From: Polyangium jinanense
Lineage (GTDB): Bacteria > Myxococcota > Polyangia > Polyangiales > Polyangiaceae
Reading direction: 5' to 3'
NCBI RefSeq assembly: GCF_028435365.1
Contig: NZ_JAGTJJ010000012.1
Span: 62,001-126,000 of the forward strand
DNA: 64,000 nucleotides
Both the position numbers and the translations under genes were made by a program. Below, piece by piece: positions 43,761 to 53,326 of the stretch (positions are counted from its first letter, which is position 1; every line of letters starts with the position of its first letter). A model generated the notes under the pieces. It was not told the origin of the DNA, searched no databases, and worked only from the letters and a program-made list of their open reading frames with translations.

Positions 43761-44354
43761 GTGAAGATGGGACACTCGAAGGCGGGCGCGATGCTGTGTA
43801 GCGCCGTGGCCCTCGCCGGCGTGACGGCGTTCGGCTGCGGCAGCCAGGGTGGAGGCGCGGGCGGGGGCATCCAGCCGCAGCAGATGGCGGACGCGCTCTA
43901 CGCCGTCATTGCGGCCGATCGCGCGACCTACGCGGGCCAGGTCGTCGATCGCCTCGTGAAGGAGAACGCGATCAAGGCGACCGAGCGGTTCAAGGAAGAG
44001 AAGACGCTCCCGCTGCCGGCGCAGATGCTGCGCATGGGAGCCGAGCACGCGCAGAAGACGAACTCGAGCTTCTCGTACGCGCTCCTCTCGCAGTGGCCGA
44101 TCAACCAGCAGAACAAGGCCAAGACGGACGCCGAGAAGGCGGGCCTCAAGTTCGTCGCGGAGAACCCGGGCAAGAACTACTACACGGAGGAGAAAATCGC
44201 GGACAAGACCTATTTCACCGCGGTTTATCCGGACAAGGCCGTCGCCGCCGCGTGCGCGAATTGCCACAACGAGCACGCCGACAGCCCGCGCAAGGACTTC
44301 AAGGAAGGCGATATGATGGGTGGCCTCGTGATCCGCATTCCCGTGAACAAGTAA
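43761..44354 (+). CDS. Tll0287-like c-haem lipoprotein (DUF3365 type)
   Basis: A 197-residue lipoprotein: leader ends VTAFGC (C26). The domain contains LRMGAEHAQKTNSSFSYALL, QWPINQQNKA and the haem site C165-A-N-C168-H169, followed by NEHADSPRKDFKEGDMMGGLVIRIPV. This arrangement (haem motif near the C-terminus followed by GDxxGGxxIxIP) is that of Tll0287-like/DUF3365 domains, found as sensors or electron carriers. It starts with GTG at 43761, eight bases after AAGGAG; it lies 16 bases after the multihaem gene and ends the operon. Confidence 0.88.
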   Translation: MKMGHSKAGAMLCSAVALAGVTAFGCGSQGGGAGGGIQPQQMADALYAVIAADRATYAGQVVDRLVKENAIKATERFKEEKTLPLPAQMLRMGAEHAQKTNSSFSYALLSQWPINQQNKAKTDAEKAGLKFVAENPGKNYYTEEKIADKTYFTAVYPDKAVAAACANCHNEHADSPRKDFKEGDMMGGLVIRIPVNK

Positions 44355-44385
44355 CGCCTCGGCCGGGGGGGCCGAGCGGGGGGTT

Positions 44386-45621
44386 TTACTTGTCGGTCGG
44401 AGCCGGAGCCGAAGGCGCGGCAGGCGTCGCCTCGGGCGATTGCGGCGCGTCGGGGGACGCGGAGGTATCCGCGGGCGGCGGCGGAGGCGGGGGCAGGGCC
44501 TTGGGCGGCTCGGCGAAGAAGGGCTCGGGCGCGGACGCGAGCCGGAGGAGCGTGGGCGTCTTCGTGAAGAGCTCGGCCGTGTAGGCCTCGGCGCCCTCGA
44601 CGGTCTCGCCGGCGTTCAGCGTGGTGGTCACGCGGTAGAGGCCCGGGCGCGGGAACGTGCCGCGCGGGCAGACCTCGTGGAGCAGGATGGTGAACGAGGT
44701 GGAGGCGCCGGGCTTCAAGGTCCGGAACGCGTCGCGCGGCAGCCCGCGCGGCGGATCGCCGAGACAACTCTTCGTGTGCCCGTAAGGCCCGTCGACGCGG
44801 AACGAGAACATCCACGGCCGGAGCGCCACGAAGATCGGCCGGAGCCCCGCGTTTTTCGCGGTCACCGTCAACGAGACCCCGTTCGGCGCGGCCACGTCCT
44901 TCCACGCATCGGCCGTGATTTCGAGCCTCCCGGCGCGCTCGTCGACGATCGGCGCGGGCGCGGGCGGCTTGCCGTCCGCAGGCTTCGTTCCGTTCGTGCT
45001 GCCGTTCGCGGCTTGCGGCGGTGGAGGCGGAGGAGGCGGGCTCTCGCCGAGCACGATCGCGGGCGCGAGGATCTGCGGCTGCGGGGCGACCGTCGGCTCG
45101 CGCTCGGTGCTCTCGGCGGCGAAGGGCGGCTCGGGCGGCTTCTTCGAGGTCTTCTTCGGCGGATCCCAGCCGAGGCGCGCGTGCAACGTGACGCCCGGCC
45201 GGAGCGCGTCCGCGGCCTTGCCGAAGCAGAAGAGCCGCGGATCGAAGGGCTCGACGTACGACTGCCCCGGGCCGAGCAGGAGCGCGCGGCTCTCGGGGAA
45301 GCTCGACGGCTTGAGCGCCTTCGGCAGCTCGCACGTCGTGGGCTTCTTCTCGCCTTCGATCTCGATCTCGAACCGGAGCAGCCGCGGGTCGGCGGGCACG
45401 CGCAAGGGGACCGTGCCCTCGTTGTCGATCCGCATCGTCCACGGCCCCGTCATCGTCGGCGCGACGATCCAGAGGCGCGCTTGCGCGGGCGGGAGCGGCG
45501 GCGGCTCGGGCGCTTTCTGGGCCTTCGCGGGCTTCGCGGGCGGCGCCGCGTGGGCGCTCGGCAAGACGAGGCTCGAGAGGCAGAACAGCGAGGCGAGGAG
45601 GGAAGCGCGCGAGGGTCGCAT
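44386..45621 (-). CDS. Secreted Pro-rich protein of unknown function
   Basis: A 411-residue exported protein: signal peptide [19 protein letters not shown] followed by a Pro/Ala/Lys-rich stretch. Two similar modules of about 100 residues follow, each looking like an immunoglobulin-type fold ([30 protein letters not shown]; and [32 protein letters not shown]). They are joined by a Pro-rich linker with eight consecutive Pro, and the protein ends in a Pro/Ala/Ser tail. Both modules keep a C-x-n-C pair. It may bind or modify polymers, but nothing catalytic is seen. Family not recognised. It converges with the cytochrome operon and diverges from thiE. Confidence 0.7.
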   Translation of the reverse strand: MRPSRASLLASLFCLSSLVLPSAHAAPPAKPAKAQKAPEPPPLPPAQARLWIVAPTMTGPWTMRIDNEGTVPLRVPADPRLLRFEIEIEGEKKPTTCELPKALKPSSFPESRALLLGPGQSYVEPFDPRLFCFGKAADALRPGVTLHARLGWDPPKKTSKKPPEPPFAAESTEREPTVAPQPQILAPAIVLGESPPPPPPPPQAANGSTNGTKPADGKPPAPAPIVDERAGRLEITADAWKDVAAPNGVSLTVTAKNAGLRPIFVALRPWMFSFRVDGPYGHTKSCLGDPPRGLPRDAFRTLKPGASTSFTILLHEVCPRGTFPRPGLYRVTTTLNAGETVEGAEAYTAELFTKTPTLLRLASAPEPFFAEPPKALPPPPPPPADTSASPDAPQSPEATPAAPSAPAPTDK

Positions 45622-45694
45622 CAACGGGAGCTCCGGCGTCGGTCGAGAGGCGGCTTTCCGCTTTCCTTCCGAGGGCGTCAACCTTAGCGTACAA

Positions 45695-46393
45695 ATGAGC
45701 GCCCGCATGCGAGGTCTGTACGCCATCGTGGACACCGCCGCGCTCGACCGGCGCGGAATCGACGTCGTCGCCTTCGCCGAGGCGGTGCTCGCCGCCCGCC
45801 CCGCCGCGATCCAACTCCGCGACAAAACTTCGGGCGTGCGGCGCACGCTCGCGCTCCTCGCCGAGCTCACGAAGCTCGCTGCGCGCGCCTCCGTCCCGCT
45901 CTACGCGAACGATCGGCCCGACCTCGCGCTGCTCACGGGCTGCCCGGGGATCCATGTAGGTCAAACGGATCTGCCCGTACCGCTCGTGCGCGCGCTCGCG
46001 GCGCGGACGGGCGCGTCGTTCACCGTGGGACTGTCGACGTACGACGAGGCTCAAATCGACGCCGCCGTCGCCGAGGGCGCGGACTACCTCGGGATCGGTC
46101 CCGTCTTTGGGACACAAAACAAAGACGACGCCGAGCCTCCGATCGGCCTTCCGCGCCTCGCGGCGCTCGCGCGGCACGCGCGCTCGCTCGGGTATACGCG
46201 TCCGCTCGTGGCGATCGGCGGGATCACGATGGAGAACGCGGCCGCGGTCGGCGAGGTCGTCGACGCCGCGGCGGTCATCGGCGCGCTCTTGCCGATCGCG
46301 AGCGGGGACGCGGGTCTCGCCGAGGCGACGGGGCGCGCGCGGACGCTGCACGAGGCGATCCTCGGCACGATGCCCCGAACGGAGAACACATGA
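45695..46393 (+). CDS. thiE: Thiamine phosphate synthase
   Basis: A 232-residue TIM-barrel enzyme that joins HMP-pyrophosphate and thiazole phosphate to make thiamine phosphate. Seen are [40 protein letters not shown] (phosphate-binding) and [11 protein letters not shown], in the right order. The ATG at 45695 was chosen; an ATG at 45707 is an alternative. The 73 bases upstream show no TPP-riboswitch sequence. No other thi gene is adjacent. It overlaps the next gene by four bases (ATGA). Confidence 0.92.
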   Translation: MSARMRGLYAIVDTAALDRRGIDVVAFAEAVLAARPAAIQLRDKTSGVRRTLALLAELTKLAARASVPLYANDRPDLALLTGCPGIHVGQTDLPVPLVRALAARTGASFTVGLSTYDEAQIDAAVAEGADYLGIGPVFGTQNKDDAEPPIGLPRLAALARHARSLGYTRPLVAIGGITMENAAAVGEVVDAAAVIGALLPIASGDAGLAEATGRARTLHEAILGTMPRTENT

Positions 46394-47016
46394 GCCTCGT
46401 CGCCATCGCCGTCACGGCCGCCGTGGCCGCGTCCCTCGGCTACCTCGCGAGCCGGCGCCGCGAGAGCACGCGTGAGGCCCCGGGGCCGGACGAGACCAAG
46501 GCGCTCGATGACAAGAAGAAGCCTCGCGCGCTGAAGGCGCCCGCGCCCGCCGATCCGCTCGCGGGGCTCGCGTTTGCGCTCGGCGACGTCGTCTCCGCGG
46601 AGGGCGACGAGCGCTGGCTCGCGGGCGCGATCGTGGCGCGGGAGCAGGCGCTCGCCGCGGTGATCTTCGTGGCGCCGGAGGGCCTCGCGCACCACGCCGT
46701 GGCGCTCTTCCCGGCGGATGCGCGCGCGGCCCTCTGGCTCAGCCCAGAGGCCGTGGACACGCCGCCCGAGCCGCCGGGGACGCTCGAAATTCGAGGCATG
46801 GCGATGCAACGCCGGAGCCGCTTGCCCGTGACGTTCGAGCGGCTTGGCCAGGGCGCGCCGACGGTCGGCCCGTCGGGCATCCTCGCCATGTACGAGGCCG
46901 GCGGCCGCGAGGTCGCGATCGTCGTCACGAGTGAAGGCAAGGCGCTCGCGTGGGCCGGTCGCCGCCTCGACGAAGGCGAGTACGACCGCATGGGCCGCGG
47001 CGACGACGAGGGCTGA
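46390..47016 (+). CDS. Hypothetical membrane-anchored protein
   Basis: 208 residues. An N-terminal membrane anchor ([21 protein letters not shown]) is followed by a basic linker and a soluble domain of about 150 residues. This part starts with [20 protein letters not shown], slightly like DUF4178-type domains, and contains [14 protein letters not shown] and [16 protein letters not shown]. Family uncertain. It is translationally coupled to thiE and its stop abuts the stop of the converging holB gene with no gap. Confidence 0.7.
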   Translation: MSLVAIAVTAAVAASLGYLASRRRESTREAPGPDETKALDDKKKPRALKAPAPADPLAGLAFALGDVVSAEGDERWLAGAIVAREQALAAVIFVAPEGLAHHAVALFPADARAALWLSPEAVDTPPEPPGTLEIRGMAMQRRSRLPVTFERLGQGAPTVGPSGILAMYEAGGREVAIVVTSEGKALAWAGRRLDEGEYDRMGRGDDEG

Positions 47017-48015
47017 TCAGGGCATCGCGTCGCGCAGCTCCGACACGAGCTGGATGATCGACAGGTTCGGCGAAGCGTTGCGCTCGAGGTACCCGATCGT
47101 GCGGAGCACGAACTCGTAGCGCCGGGCGTCGATCACGGACGCGCGCGGATCACTCGCCGCGCGACCACGCGCCGAACGGGCAAGCGCCGCCCCGAGGGCG
47201 CGCAGGTCATCGCGCAGCCGCTCCTTGTCCTTCGTGTCGAGCGCCTCCGCGAGCGCCACCGCCGGCCCGAGATCCGGCGCCGCCACGGCCGAGAGCATCG
47301 ACGTGACGAACTCGTCGCGCGCCGCCGTGCGCTCTGCGTCGGCGAGATCGAGCGCCGCTGCCGCGCTGCCTGCGGCGAGCTCGATCGCGAGGTCCTGCTG
47401 GCCCGCGGGCATCCCTCCCGCCTCCAGGATCTTGTGCAGCACCGCATCCGAGAGCGGCCCGAAGCGGATCTTCAGCGTGCGGGATCGGATCGTGTCGAGC
47501 ATGCGATCCGGCCGCGACGTGAGCAGCACGAAGTGTGTCCCTTGCCGCGGCTCTTCCAGCGTCTTGAGGAGCGCGTTCGCGGCTTGCACCGTGATCTCCT
47601 CGGCCCTGCGGATGATGAAGATCCGCGCGCGGCCCTCGTGCGGCGGGTAGGAGGCGTGGGGGAGCACGATGCGGCGCACCTGCTCCACCGAGATCCCTTG
47701 CACCTCCTCGGAGCTCTTGCCGAGCGTCGCCGGCGGGTAGAGCCCGCGTTCGACGAGGATCACATCCGGGTGCTTTGGCACCTCGGGGCGGTCGGCCCCG
47801 AGCGTCACGGCGCGCTTGCACGCGTCGCATCGCCCGCAGCCGAGCTTGTCGCCGCCGGTGCACACGAGCGCTTGCGCCAGCGCGAAGGCGGCCATCTCCT
47901 TGCCCACGCCGTCGGGCCCTTCGAAGCGGTAGGCGTGGTGGACGCGCCCGCTCTCGAGGGCCCGTACGAGGGTCCGGATGGCCTCGTCCTGGCCGAGGAT
48001 GCGCGAAAACGGCAC
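47017..48015 (-). CDS. holB: DNA polymerase III subunit delta'
   Basis: A 332-residue clamp-loader subunit. It reads FSRILGQDEAIRTLVRAL at the start, a P-loop-like GPDGVGKEMAAFALAQAL, a zinc module with CGRCDACK, the sensor segment FIIRRAEEITVQAANALLKTLEEP and TSRPDRMLDTIRSR. The order matches DnaX/HolB proteins. The residues of the P-loop are retained (GxxGxGK with E after K, as is usual for delta'-like chains of this group). I use the GTG at 48015, which begins exactly at the family start; the open frame extends to 48117. It converges with the thiE pair. Confidence 0.88.
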   Translation of the reverse strand: MPFSRILGQDEAIRTLVRALESGRVHHAYRFEGPDGVGKEMAAFALAQALVCTGGDKLGCGRCDACKRAVTLGADRPEVPKHPDVILVERGLYPPATLGKSSEEVQGISVEQVRRIVLPHASYPPHEGRARIFIIRRAEEITVQAANALLKTLEEPRQGTHFVLLTSRPDRMLDTIRSRTLKIRFGPLSDAVLHKILEAGGMPAGQQDLAIELAAGSAAAALDLADAERTAARDEFVTSMLSAVAAPDLGPAVALAEALDTKDKERLRDDLRALGAALARSARGRAASDPRASVIDARRYEFVLRTIGYLERNASPNLSIIQLVSELRDAMP

Positions 48016-48143
48016 GCGCGAGTGCCTAGCACGGCGCCCTGCCGCGTTGAAGTGCGCTCCGCACCCCCCGAACCCTGCGCGGTGCGCTTGAATGTGGAAG
48101 GTCCACCAAACAACCAAGATCCACCCATTTGAAGGGAGGAGTC

Positions 48144-51100
48144 ATGCGCTGCTCGTCTCGTGCTGCCTTGCTCGGCGCGCTCGTCGTTCTCGCGGGAGGA
48201 ATTTCGCCTGGCCGCGCCGAAGCCGACACCTGGCCCGTCTCGCGCCATGACGCCGCGCGCACGGGCGCATCGGCGGGGAACGTGCCGGTGGTCGAGCCCA
48301 TCGTCACCTGGCGCGCGTACATGGGCGGCCGCCCCACGGGCCGCGTCGCGCGCTTCGGCCTCGACCATGTCTCGCGGTTCGTCGTGGCCGTCGGCGGTCG
48401 TTTCGTCGCCAAGCACGGCGTCTCGGGGGCGACGCTCTGGAAGAGCGACATCCTCGGCGTGGGCGCGGTCGAGGCGTTCGCCGATCTCGACGGCGATGGC
48501 AGAAACGAGGTCGTGGTCCGCACCGAGACGCGCACGCACGTCCTCGACGGCCTGACGGGGAAACTCCTCTGGAGCTCGCCGCTCGGCGAGTTCCGCGCGC
48601 CCGCGTCCGTCCGCGTGACCGATCTCGACGGCGATGGTTTGTCCGACGTCTACATCGATGAATGCACGGCTTGCGCGACGCCCGGCACCATGACGGCGGG
48701 CGCCTTCTCGTTCGCCGCCGGGTTTGGCGCGGGCAGCGCGCTCTGGATGCGACCGGCGAATGCGTCGCCGCCGCCCTCGCACACCGGCACGGATACGATC
48801 CTCGACCTCGATGACGACGGTTTGCCCGAGATCGTGCTCACCTCGCCGTCCGAGATCGTGATCGTGAGCGGCAAGGACGGCCAGACCGTGACCACGGTCG
48901 GGCTGCCCGGCATCGAGGACAAACCTTTCTCGCAGGCGTATGCGCTCGCGGCCGAGATCGACGGTTTGCCGGGCAAGGAGCTCATCGTTGTGCAGCCGCA
49001 CGGCCAGGTCGCGGCGAAGGTCGGCCCGCCGGGGATCACGGTGTTCAAGCTCGATCCGCAGACGAAGGCCGGGACGCTACTCTTCCAGCGAAAGAGCGCT
49101 GGATACGAGGCCGAAATGGTCGCGCTCGCCGACGTCGCCAAGGACCTCGACGGCGACGGAATCGACGAGCTCGTCTTCTCGCACCGCGCGACCGCTGCGT
49201 CGCCGTTCACCACCGAGATCCTGAAGGGCGCGGCAGGCACGACCGTCGCCGTCCTCCCCGGCGCGCGCTTCGAAGGCGCGGCCGACCTCGACACGACGGC
49301 TGGCGCGGAGCTCGTCACCGCGACCGCGGCGGGCCTCTCGGTCCACCATTTCGACGGCAATGCCCTCACGTCCCTGGCCGGCCCGATCCCCGGGGTGCGC
49401 GCCCATTCGATGCCCGACCTCGAGCGCTGGCAAAGAGGCCCGCTCGACCACCGCCTCGCCGTGCTCCCGCGGCCCGGACAACCCCCGGTGCTCCTCGTCG
49501 GCAGGCCCAAATCCGATCTGCCCTACGCTGCACAGGAGAAACCGCAGACCTTCCGGGACATCCAGGGGTTCGCGCTCGGCGCCTCGGGCGCGACGAAGAT
49601 CGGCGAGCACGTCCCGCTCGTCGGCGACGTGACCGGCGTCTTCGGGGCCGATTTCTCTACCCGGCCGTATCCGCAGGTCGCCGTCGGCACGACTGCGGGC
49701 ACGATCGTCGTGCTCGGACAAGCGCTGCAAGGGACGAACGGCATCGTCTTCTGGGGCGGCAAGGCGACGGGCTCGCTCGTCGGCGGCGGGATGCAACCGA
49801 GCGGGGGCGCCGTGGGCGGGCCGCTCGTCGGGAGCGATGACCTCGGGCCCTTCGTGGTCCTGCCAGGCTCGCCGCTCGGCCTCTACGTCGGCGACGCGCG
49901 CTTCGCCTCGCTCATCGTCCCCCCGCTGCCGCGCTTCATTCAGCCCGGCATGCAGGCGGCGAGCATCGTGGACCTCGATTCGCTCGGGATGGCCGTCGTC
50001 GGCGTGGAAGGCAGCGCCCTCGTGGCGCGGCGCTCGCAGGACGGCACCTCCCTCGGCGCCGTCGACCTCGGCCCCGGTGCGCCCCACGGCACGCCCTTGC
50101 CGCTCCGCGTGCAGGGCCAAAGCGTCCCGCGTGTCGGCCTCGACTGGCGCATCGAGGGCGTGCAGATCGTCCAGTCCGCGGTCGATTTCACCTCCAAGAG
50201 CCTCGTTTGGCAGGGCGCACCCTTGCCCTTCGGCGGCTTCTTCGGCTCGGGCGTCGGCGACCTCGACGGCGACGGCACGGATGCGTGGTATTCGATGAAC
50301 GACGGCCTGAACGCGCGCGACGCCGCGACGGGCGTCGTCACCACGACGCCGGGCAATTACATGTGGTATTCGCTCCCCATGCTCGCCTCGTTCCAGGGCG
50401 GGCCCGGGCCCGAGCTCCTGCTCCAGGCGGGCGCCTCCTCGCCGCGGCTCCTCCACGCGGACCTCGGCACTGCGTGGCAAGCGGAGAGCCCCGAGCAGGT
50501 CAATGGAATGGCCGGCGCGCGCGTCGTCTGCGACAATGCCCCGCGGTTCGTCACGCCGGCCGTTCTCTCCCCCACGCTGCGCGCCTTCGACGGCGCGACC
50601 GGCGCGCTCCTCGGCGCCCGCACGCTCGCCGGCGGCAGCGCGTTCCCCACCGTGGACGCGGCAATCGCCGCGGGCAAGCGCCCCGGCGTGCTCTCGAACG
50701 TGACCTCCGTGGCCTCGCTCGGCCCGGGCGGCCCCGCCATTCTCACGGGCTCGACGGACGGACACCTGTATGCCCTCGACGCCTGCACGCTCGATCTCCG
50801 CTGGTCGAAGTTCCTCGGCGGCTCGGTCGCCGAGCCCGTCGTGGGTGACACCGACGGCGACGGCGCGGACGAGATCATGGTGGGCGTTGCGGACGGCTAC
50901 ATTCACCACATCGACGTCCCCGGCTGCCTCACGCCGGGCTTCATCTCGTTTGGCGCGACAGACGACGGCCCGCCGGATGATGCGCCGCACGTCGTCAAGC
51001 CTGGCGAGGCGGTCACGGTCGCGTTCGCGCCGGTCGCCGAGGCGAAGAGCTACGAATACGCGCTCGTCGGCCCGGACGACCAGGCCCTCTGGTCCCCGGC

Positions 51101-51746
51101 CTACAAGACCGCCGCGGGGACCGAGATTCCGCTCGACCTCGAGGGCGTGCTCGCCGATCGCCCGTACCGCGTGGCCGTGCGCGCGATCGGCCCGAACGGC
51201 GCGAGCCCGGACGTCTTTTCGAGGCCCGTCGTCGTCGAGGACGGGAATGACCCCACGCTCGAGGTCGCGGCGACGGCCGACGGCACGACCCTGCACGTCG
51301 CCCTCGATGCCTCGGACGACCTCGCCCTCGACCACTGGCTCGTCAAGATGATCGAGCCCGCGGTCGACTCCGCGGAGGAGATCTTCGCCGGGGAAGGGCT
51401 TTTCGAGGGTCGCGCGGGCAAGGCCGAGCTCGCGATCACGCCGCCGTCCACGCTTTTCGGCAAGAAGGTCACGGTGTTCGTCTCCGTGCTCGACTCCGGG
51501 GGCAACGAGGCGCTGACCGCAATCAACGCTTCCGTTGATGACAAAGGCCACTTCACGCAAGTCGATCCGCCCGTGATCCTCGATCCGGATCAGCCGATCG
51601 AGACCCCGACGCCCGAGCCCACCACGTTCGGCGGCTGCGGCGCTTCGGGCCGAACGCCCGGCGCGTCCGCCCTCGTGGTGGCGCTCGGGCTCGGCCTCGG
51701 CGGTCTGTTCCGTCGCGCGCGGCGCGCCTCGACCAAGCGCAGGTAG
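48144..51746 (+). CDS. FG-GAP/VCBS repeat surface protein with MYXO-CTERM-like anchor
   Basis: A 1200-residue exported protein. The signal peptide (LLGALVVLAGGISPGRAEA) is followed by a PQQ/FG-GAP-type beta-propeller region with calcium-binding-like DLDGDG or DTDGDG loops at several places (ADLDGDGRNEV, TDLDGDGLSDV, LDLDDDGLPEI, DLDGDGTDAW, DTDGDGADEI). From about residue 950 there is a fibronectin-type or similar beta domain (AVTVAFAPVAEAKSYEYAL, PYRVAVRAIGPNGASPDVF). The end is GGCGASGRTPG, a hydrophobic stretch LVVALGLGLGGLF and RRARRASTKRR: the Cys-membrane-Arg pattern of MYXO-CTERM sorting signals. A GGGAGG ribosome site precedes the ATG at 48144. It probably sits on the outer surface (inference). 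Confidence 0.85.
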   Translation: MRCSSRAALLGALVVLAGGISPGRAEADTWPVSRHDAARTGASAGNVPVVEPIVTWRAYMGGRPTGRVARFGLDHVSRFVVAVGGRFVAKHGVSGATLWKSDILGVGAVEAFADLDGDGRNEVVVRTETRTHVLDGLTGKLLWSSPLGEFRAPASVRVTDLDGDGLSDVYIDECTACATPGTMTAGAFSFAAGFGAGSALWMRPANASPPPSHTGTDTILDLDDDGLPEIVLTSPSEIVIVSGKDGQTVTTVGLPGIEDKPFSQAYALAAEIDGLPGKELIVVQPHGQVAAKVGPPGITVFKLDPQTKAGTLLFQRKSAGYEAEMVALADVAKDLDGDGIDELVFSHRATAASPFTTEILKGAAGTTVAVLPGARFEGAADLDTTAGAELVTATAAGLSVHHFDGNALTSLAGPIPGVRAHSMPDLERWQRGPLDHRLAVLPRPGQPPVLLVGRPKSDLPYAAQEKPQTFRDIQGFALGASGATKIGEHVPLVGDVTGVFGADFSTRPYPQVAVGTTAGTIVVLGQALQGTNGIVFWGGKATGSLVGGGMQPSGGAVGGPLVGSDDLGPFVVLPGSPLGLYVGDARFASLIVPPLPRFIQPGMQAASIVDLDSLGMAVVGVEGSALVARRSQDGTSLGAVDLGPGAPHGTPLPLRVQGQSVPRVGLDWRIEGVQIVQSAVDFTSKSLVWQGAPLPFGGFFGSGVGDLDGDGTDAWYSMNDGLNARDAATGVVTTTPGNYMWYSLPMLASFQGGPGPELLLQAGASSPRLLHADLGTAWQAESPEQVNGMAGARVVCDNAPRFVTPAVLSPTLRAFDGATGALLGARTLAGGSAFPTVDAAIAAGKRPGVLSNVTSVASLGPGGPAILTGSTDGHLYALDACTLDLRWSKFLGGSVAEPVVGDTDGDGADEIMVGVADGYIHHIDVPGCLTPGFISFGATDDGPPDDAPHVVKPGEAVTVAFAPVAEAKSYEYALVGPDDQALWSPAYKTAAGTEIPLDLEGVLADRPYRVAVRAIGPNGASPDVFSRPVVVEDGNDPTLEVAATADGTTLHVALDASDDLALDHWLVKMIEPAVDSAEEIFAGEGLFEGRAGKAELAITPPSTLFGKKVTVFVSVLDSGGNEALTAINASVDDKGHFTQVDPPVILDPDQPIETPTPEPTTFGGCGASGRTPGASALVVALGLGLGGLFRRARRASTKRR

Positions 51747-51919
51747 CGGGCCCATCCGCGCGTCCGTGCGCCCCGCCGCTGCGCAGGCGCTTCCCATCCG
51801 AATTCGTGGAACAGCGAGAGTCGAGAGGGAGGCGGGGACAATCTTTCCCCGCCCATTCCACGACACTCCCGCGTCGGCCTTTGCCGCCGCGTGGCACGGC
51901 GATGGCACCGAGCGAGGGC

Positions 51920-52621
51920 ATGCTGGTCATCGAGAAAGCGGTGTCGACTGGTTTTTCCTCGGCTCTCCTGCTTTGCGCGCTCACGATCTCGCCCGACGCG
52001 CGCGCCCTCACGTTCTCCGGTTTCGAGTGGGATCTCAAGGACAGCGGAGGCGCGCTGGTCGGGCCCGGCCCCAACGTGTTCAGCGCGAGCAACGTGTTCG
52101 TCGACCCGCAAGGGCGCCTTCACATGCTGATTCGCCGTATCAATGGCATCTGGACGTCCTCCGAGCTGATCATGCGGGAGTCCATTGGATACGGCACGTA
52201 CAGGATGGTCCTCGCGACACCGATCGATAACTTTCACCAGCAATCGGTGCTCGGCTTTTTCACGTGGGACAACACGGACGTGCCGGCCAACAACGAGATG
52301 GATGTCGAGATCGCGCGATTCGGAAACACGGGCCAGAACCTGTTTCACTCGTTGCAGCCGAGCTCCCGGGGGTACAGCGTGGGTGGCGGCGCCTGGGCCC
52401 GGAGCGAACACACGTTCGTCTGGTCGCCCGGTCGCGTGGACTTTTCGAGTGTTCCCCTCGGATTCGGCGGGAGCAGGGTGACCACGGTCTTCACCACGGG
52501 GGTGCCGACGCCGGCGAACACGACGTTCCCCCGCATCAACTTCTGGTTGCGCGACGGTCGGCGGCCCTCCGGGATACAGACCCAGCTCGAGGTCATCATC
52601 GAGAGGGTCGACTTCTTCTGA
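51920..52621 (+). CDS. GH16-like secreted glycoside hydrolase or lectin-fold protein
   Basis: A 233-residue exported protein with signal peptide LLLCALTISPDARA. The mature part has the concanavalin-like fold order: FEWDLKDSGGALVGPGPNVF, ESIGYGTYRMVLATP, then E126-M-D128-V-E130, the ExDxE catalytic pattern of glycoside hydrolase family 16, and HTFVWSPGRVDF, where such enzymes have a HxY/FxxxW strand. Those enzymes cleave beta-glucans, agars or similar polymers; the substrate here is not known. The ATG at 51920 has GAGCGAGGG just upstream; an ATG at 51902 is an alternative. It follows the FG-GAP gene by about 170 bases. Confidence 0.78.
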   Translation: MLVIEKAVSTGFSSALLLCALTISPDARALTFSGFEWDLKDSGGALVGPGPNVFSASNVFVDPQGRLHMLIRRINGIWTSSELIMRESIGYGTYRMVLATPIDNFHQQSVLGFFTWDNTDVPANNEMDVEIARFGNTGQNLFHSLQPSSRGYSVGGGAWARSEHTFVWSPGRVDFSSVPLGFGGSRVTTVFTTGVPTPANTTFPRINFWLRDGRRPSGIQTQLEVIIERVDFF

Positions 52622-52788
52622 TCGGCTCCGTCGAGCTCGGCCGGGACGATTGTAAAGAAATGCGTACCCGGGAGGCGCGTGTTGACAGCTGGCGCGGCGA
52701 GCCGCAAGCTCCTCCCACGGCGCGAGGCATGAGGCCCGCGCTCGAAACACCCGCCGGGCGCGACGAGCCCCGGCGAGGAGGAGTGAAA

Positions 52789-53313
52789 ATGCATCCTGCA
52801 TTCGTGGCGTGGTGGCACGCGGGCCGAGGCGGCTCGTGTGGCCCCGAGGGTTGGTCCGGCGGTCGTCGTGCGTGGTTCGGAGGCGGTTGCGGCCCCGGGA
52901 GAGGCGGCGGCCATGGGCACGGGGGCGGCGACGATCTGCCCGGCGGCTCCGACTTCGACGGAGCGGGCGGCGGCAACTTCGGCGTGCGCCGGCCGCTGCG
53001 ATTCTTGGCCCATCGGCTGGAGCTCGACGACGGGCAAATCGCGGAGCTCGCGACGATCCTGGACGAGCTGAAAATCGAGCGGGCGCAAGCCGCGGTGGAT
53101 CATCGGCGCTCGACGAGCGCGTTCGCCGACGCGGTGCTCGGCGAAAAGATCGACGATACGCGGCTCGATCAGATCCGCGCGGATCGGGTGAAGAGCGCCG
53201 AACGGCTGCAAGCATCGGTGGTGCGCTCGATCGGGCGCATTCACGCGATTCTGTCGGCCGAGCAGCGAAAGAAGCTCGCGTATCTCCTGCGAACGGGCGC
53301 GCTCGCCATCTGA
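52789..53313 (+). CDS. Spy/CpxP-like periplasmic protein (LTxxQ-type), Gly/His-rich N-terminus
   Basis: A 174-residue protein. The first 70 residues are Gly/His/Cys-rich (GRGGSCGPEGWSGGRRAW, GGGHGHGGGDD) with no clear signal peptide. The C-terminal 100 residues are helical: RFLAHRLELDDGQIAELATI, ERAQAAVDHRRSTSAFADAV and IHAILSAEQRKKLAYLLRTG, the arrangement of Spy/CpxP/heavy-metal-resistance proteins with an LTxxQ-like LSAEQ box. The His/Gly stretch might bind metal (inference). AGGAGG precedes the ATG at 52789. Its stop is 13 bases before the large palindrome, which may terminate it. Confidence 0.75.
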   Translation: MHPAFVAWWHAGRGGSCGPEGWSGGRRAWFGGGCGPGRGGGHGHGGGDDLPGGSDFDGAGGGNFGVRRPLRFLAHRLELDDGQIAELATILDELKIERAQAAVDHRRSTSAFADAVLGEKIDDTRLDQIRADRVKSAERLQASVVRSIGRIHAILSAEQRKKLAYLLRTGALAI

Positions 53314-53326
53314 TCTTCCCCAACGG

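Noticed and set aside
39376..43764. Plus-strand open frame of 1462 codons overlapping the flavoprotein and cytochrome genes
   Set aside because: Shifted frame of genes with unmistakable FAD, Fe-S and CxxCH motifs; it crosses their gene boundaries.
45622..45694. Possible TPP riboswitch before thiE
   Set aside because: The conserved CUGAGA and the second conserved core are absent, and the 73-base leader is too short.
49077..51908. Minus-strand open frame of 943 codons
   Set aside because: Antisense to the FG-GAP protein; its product is charged low-complexity sequence.
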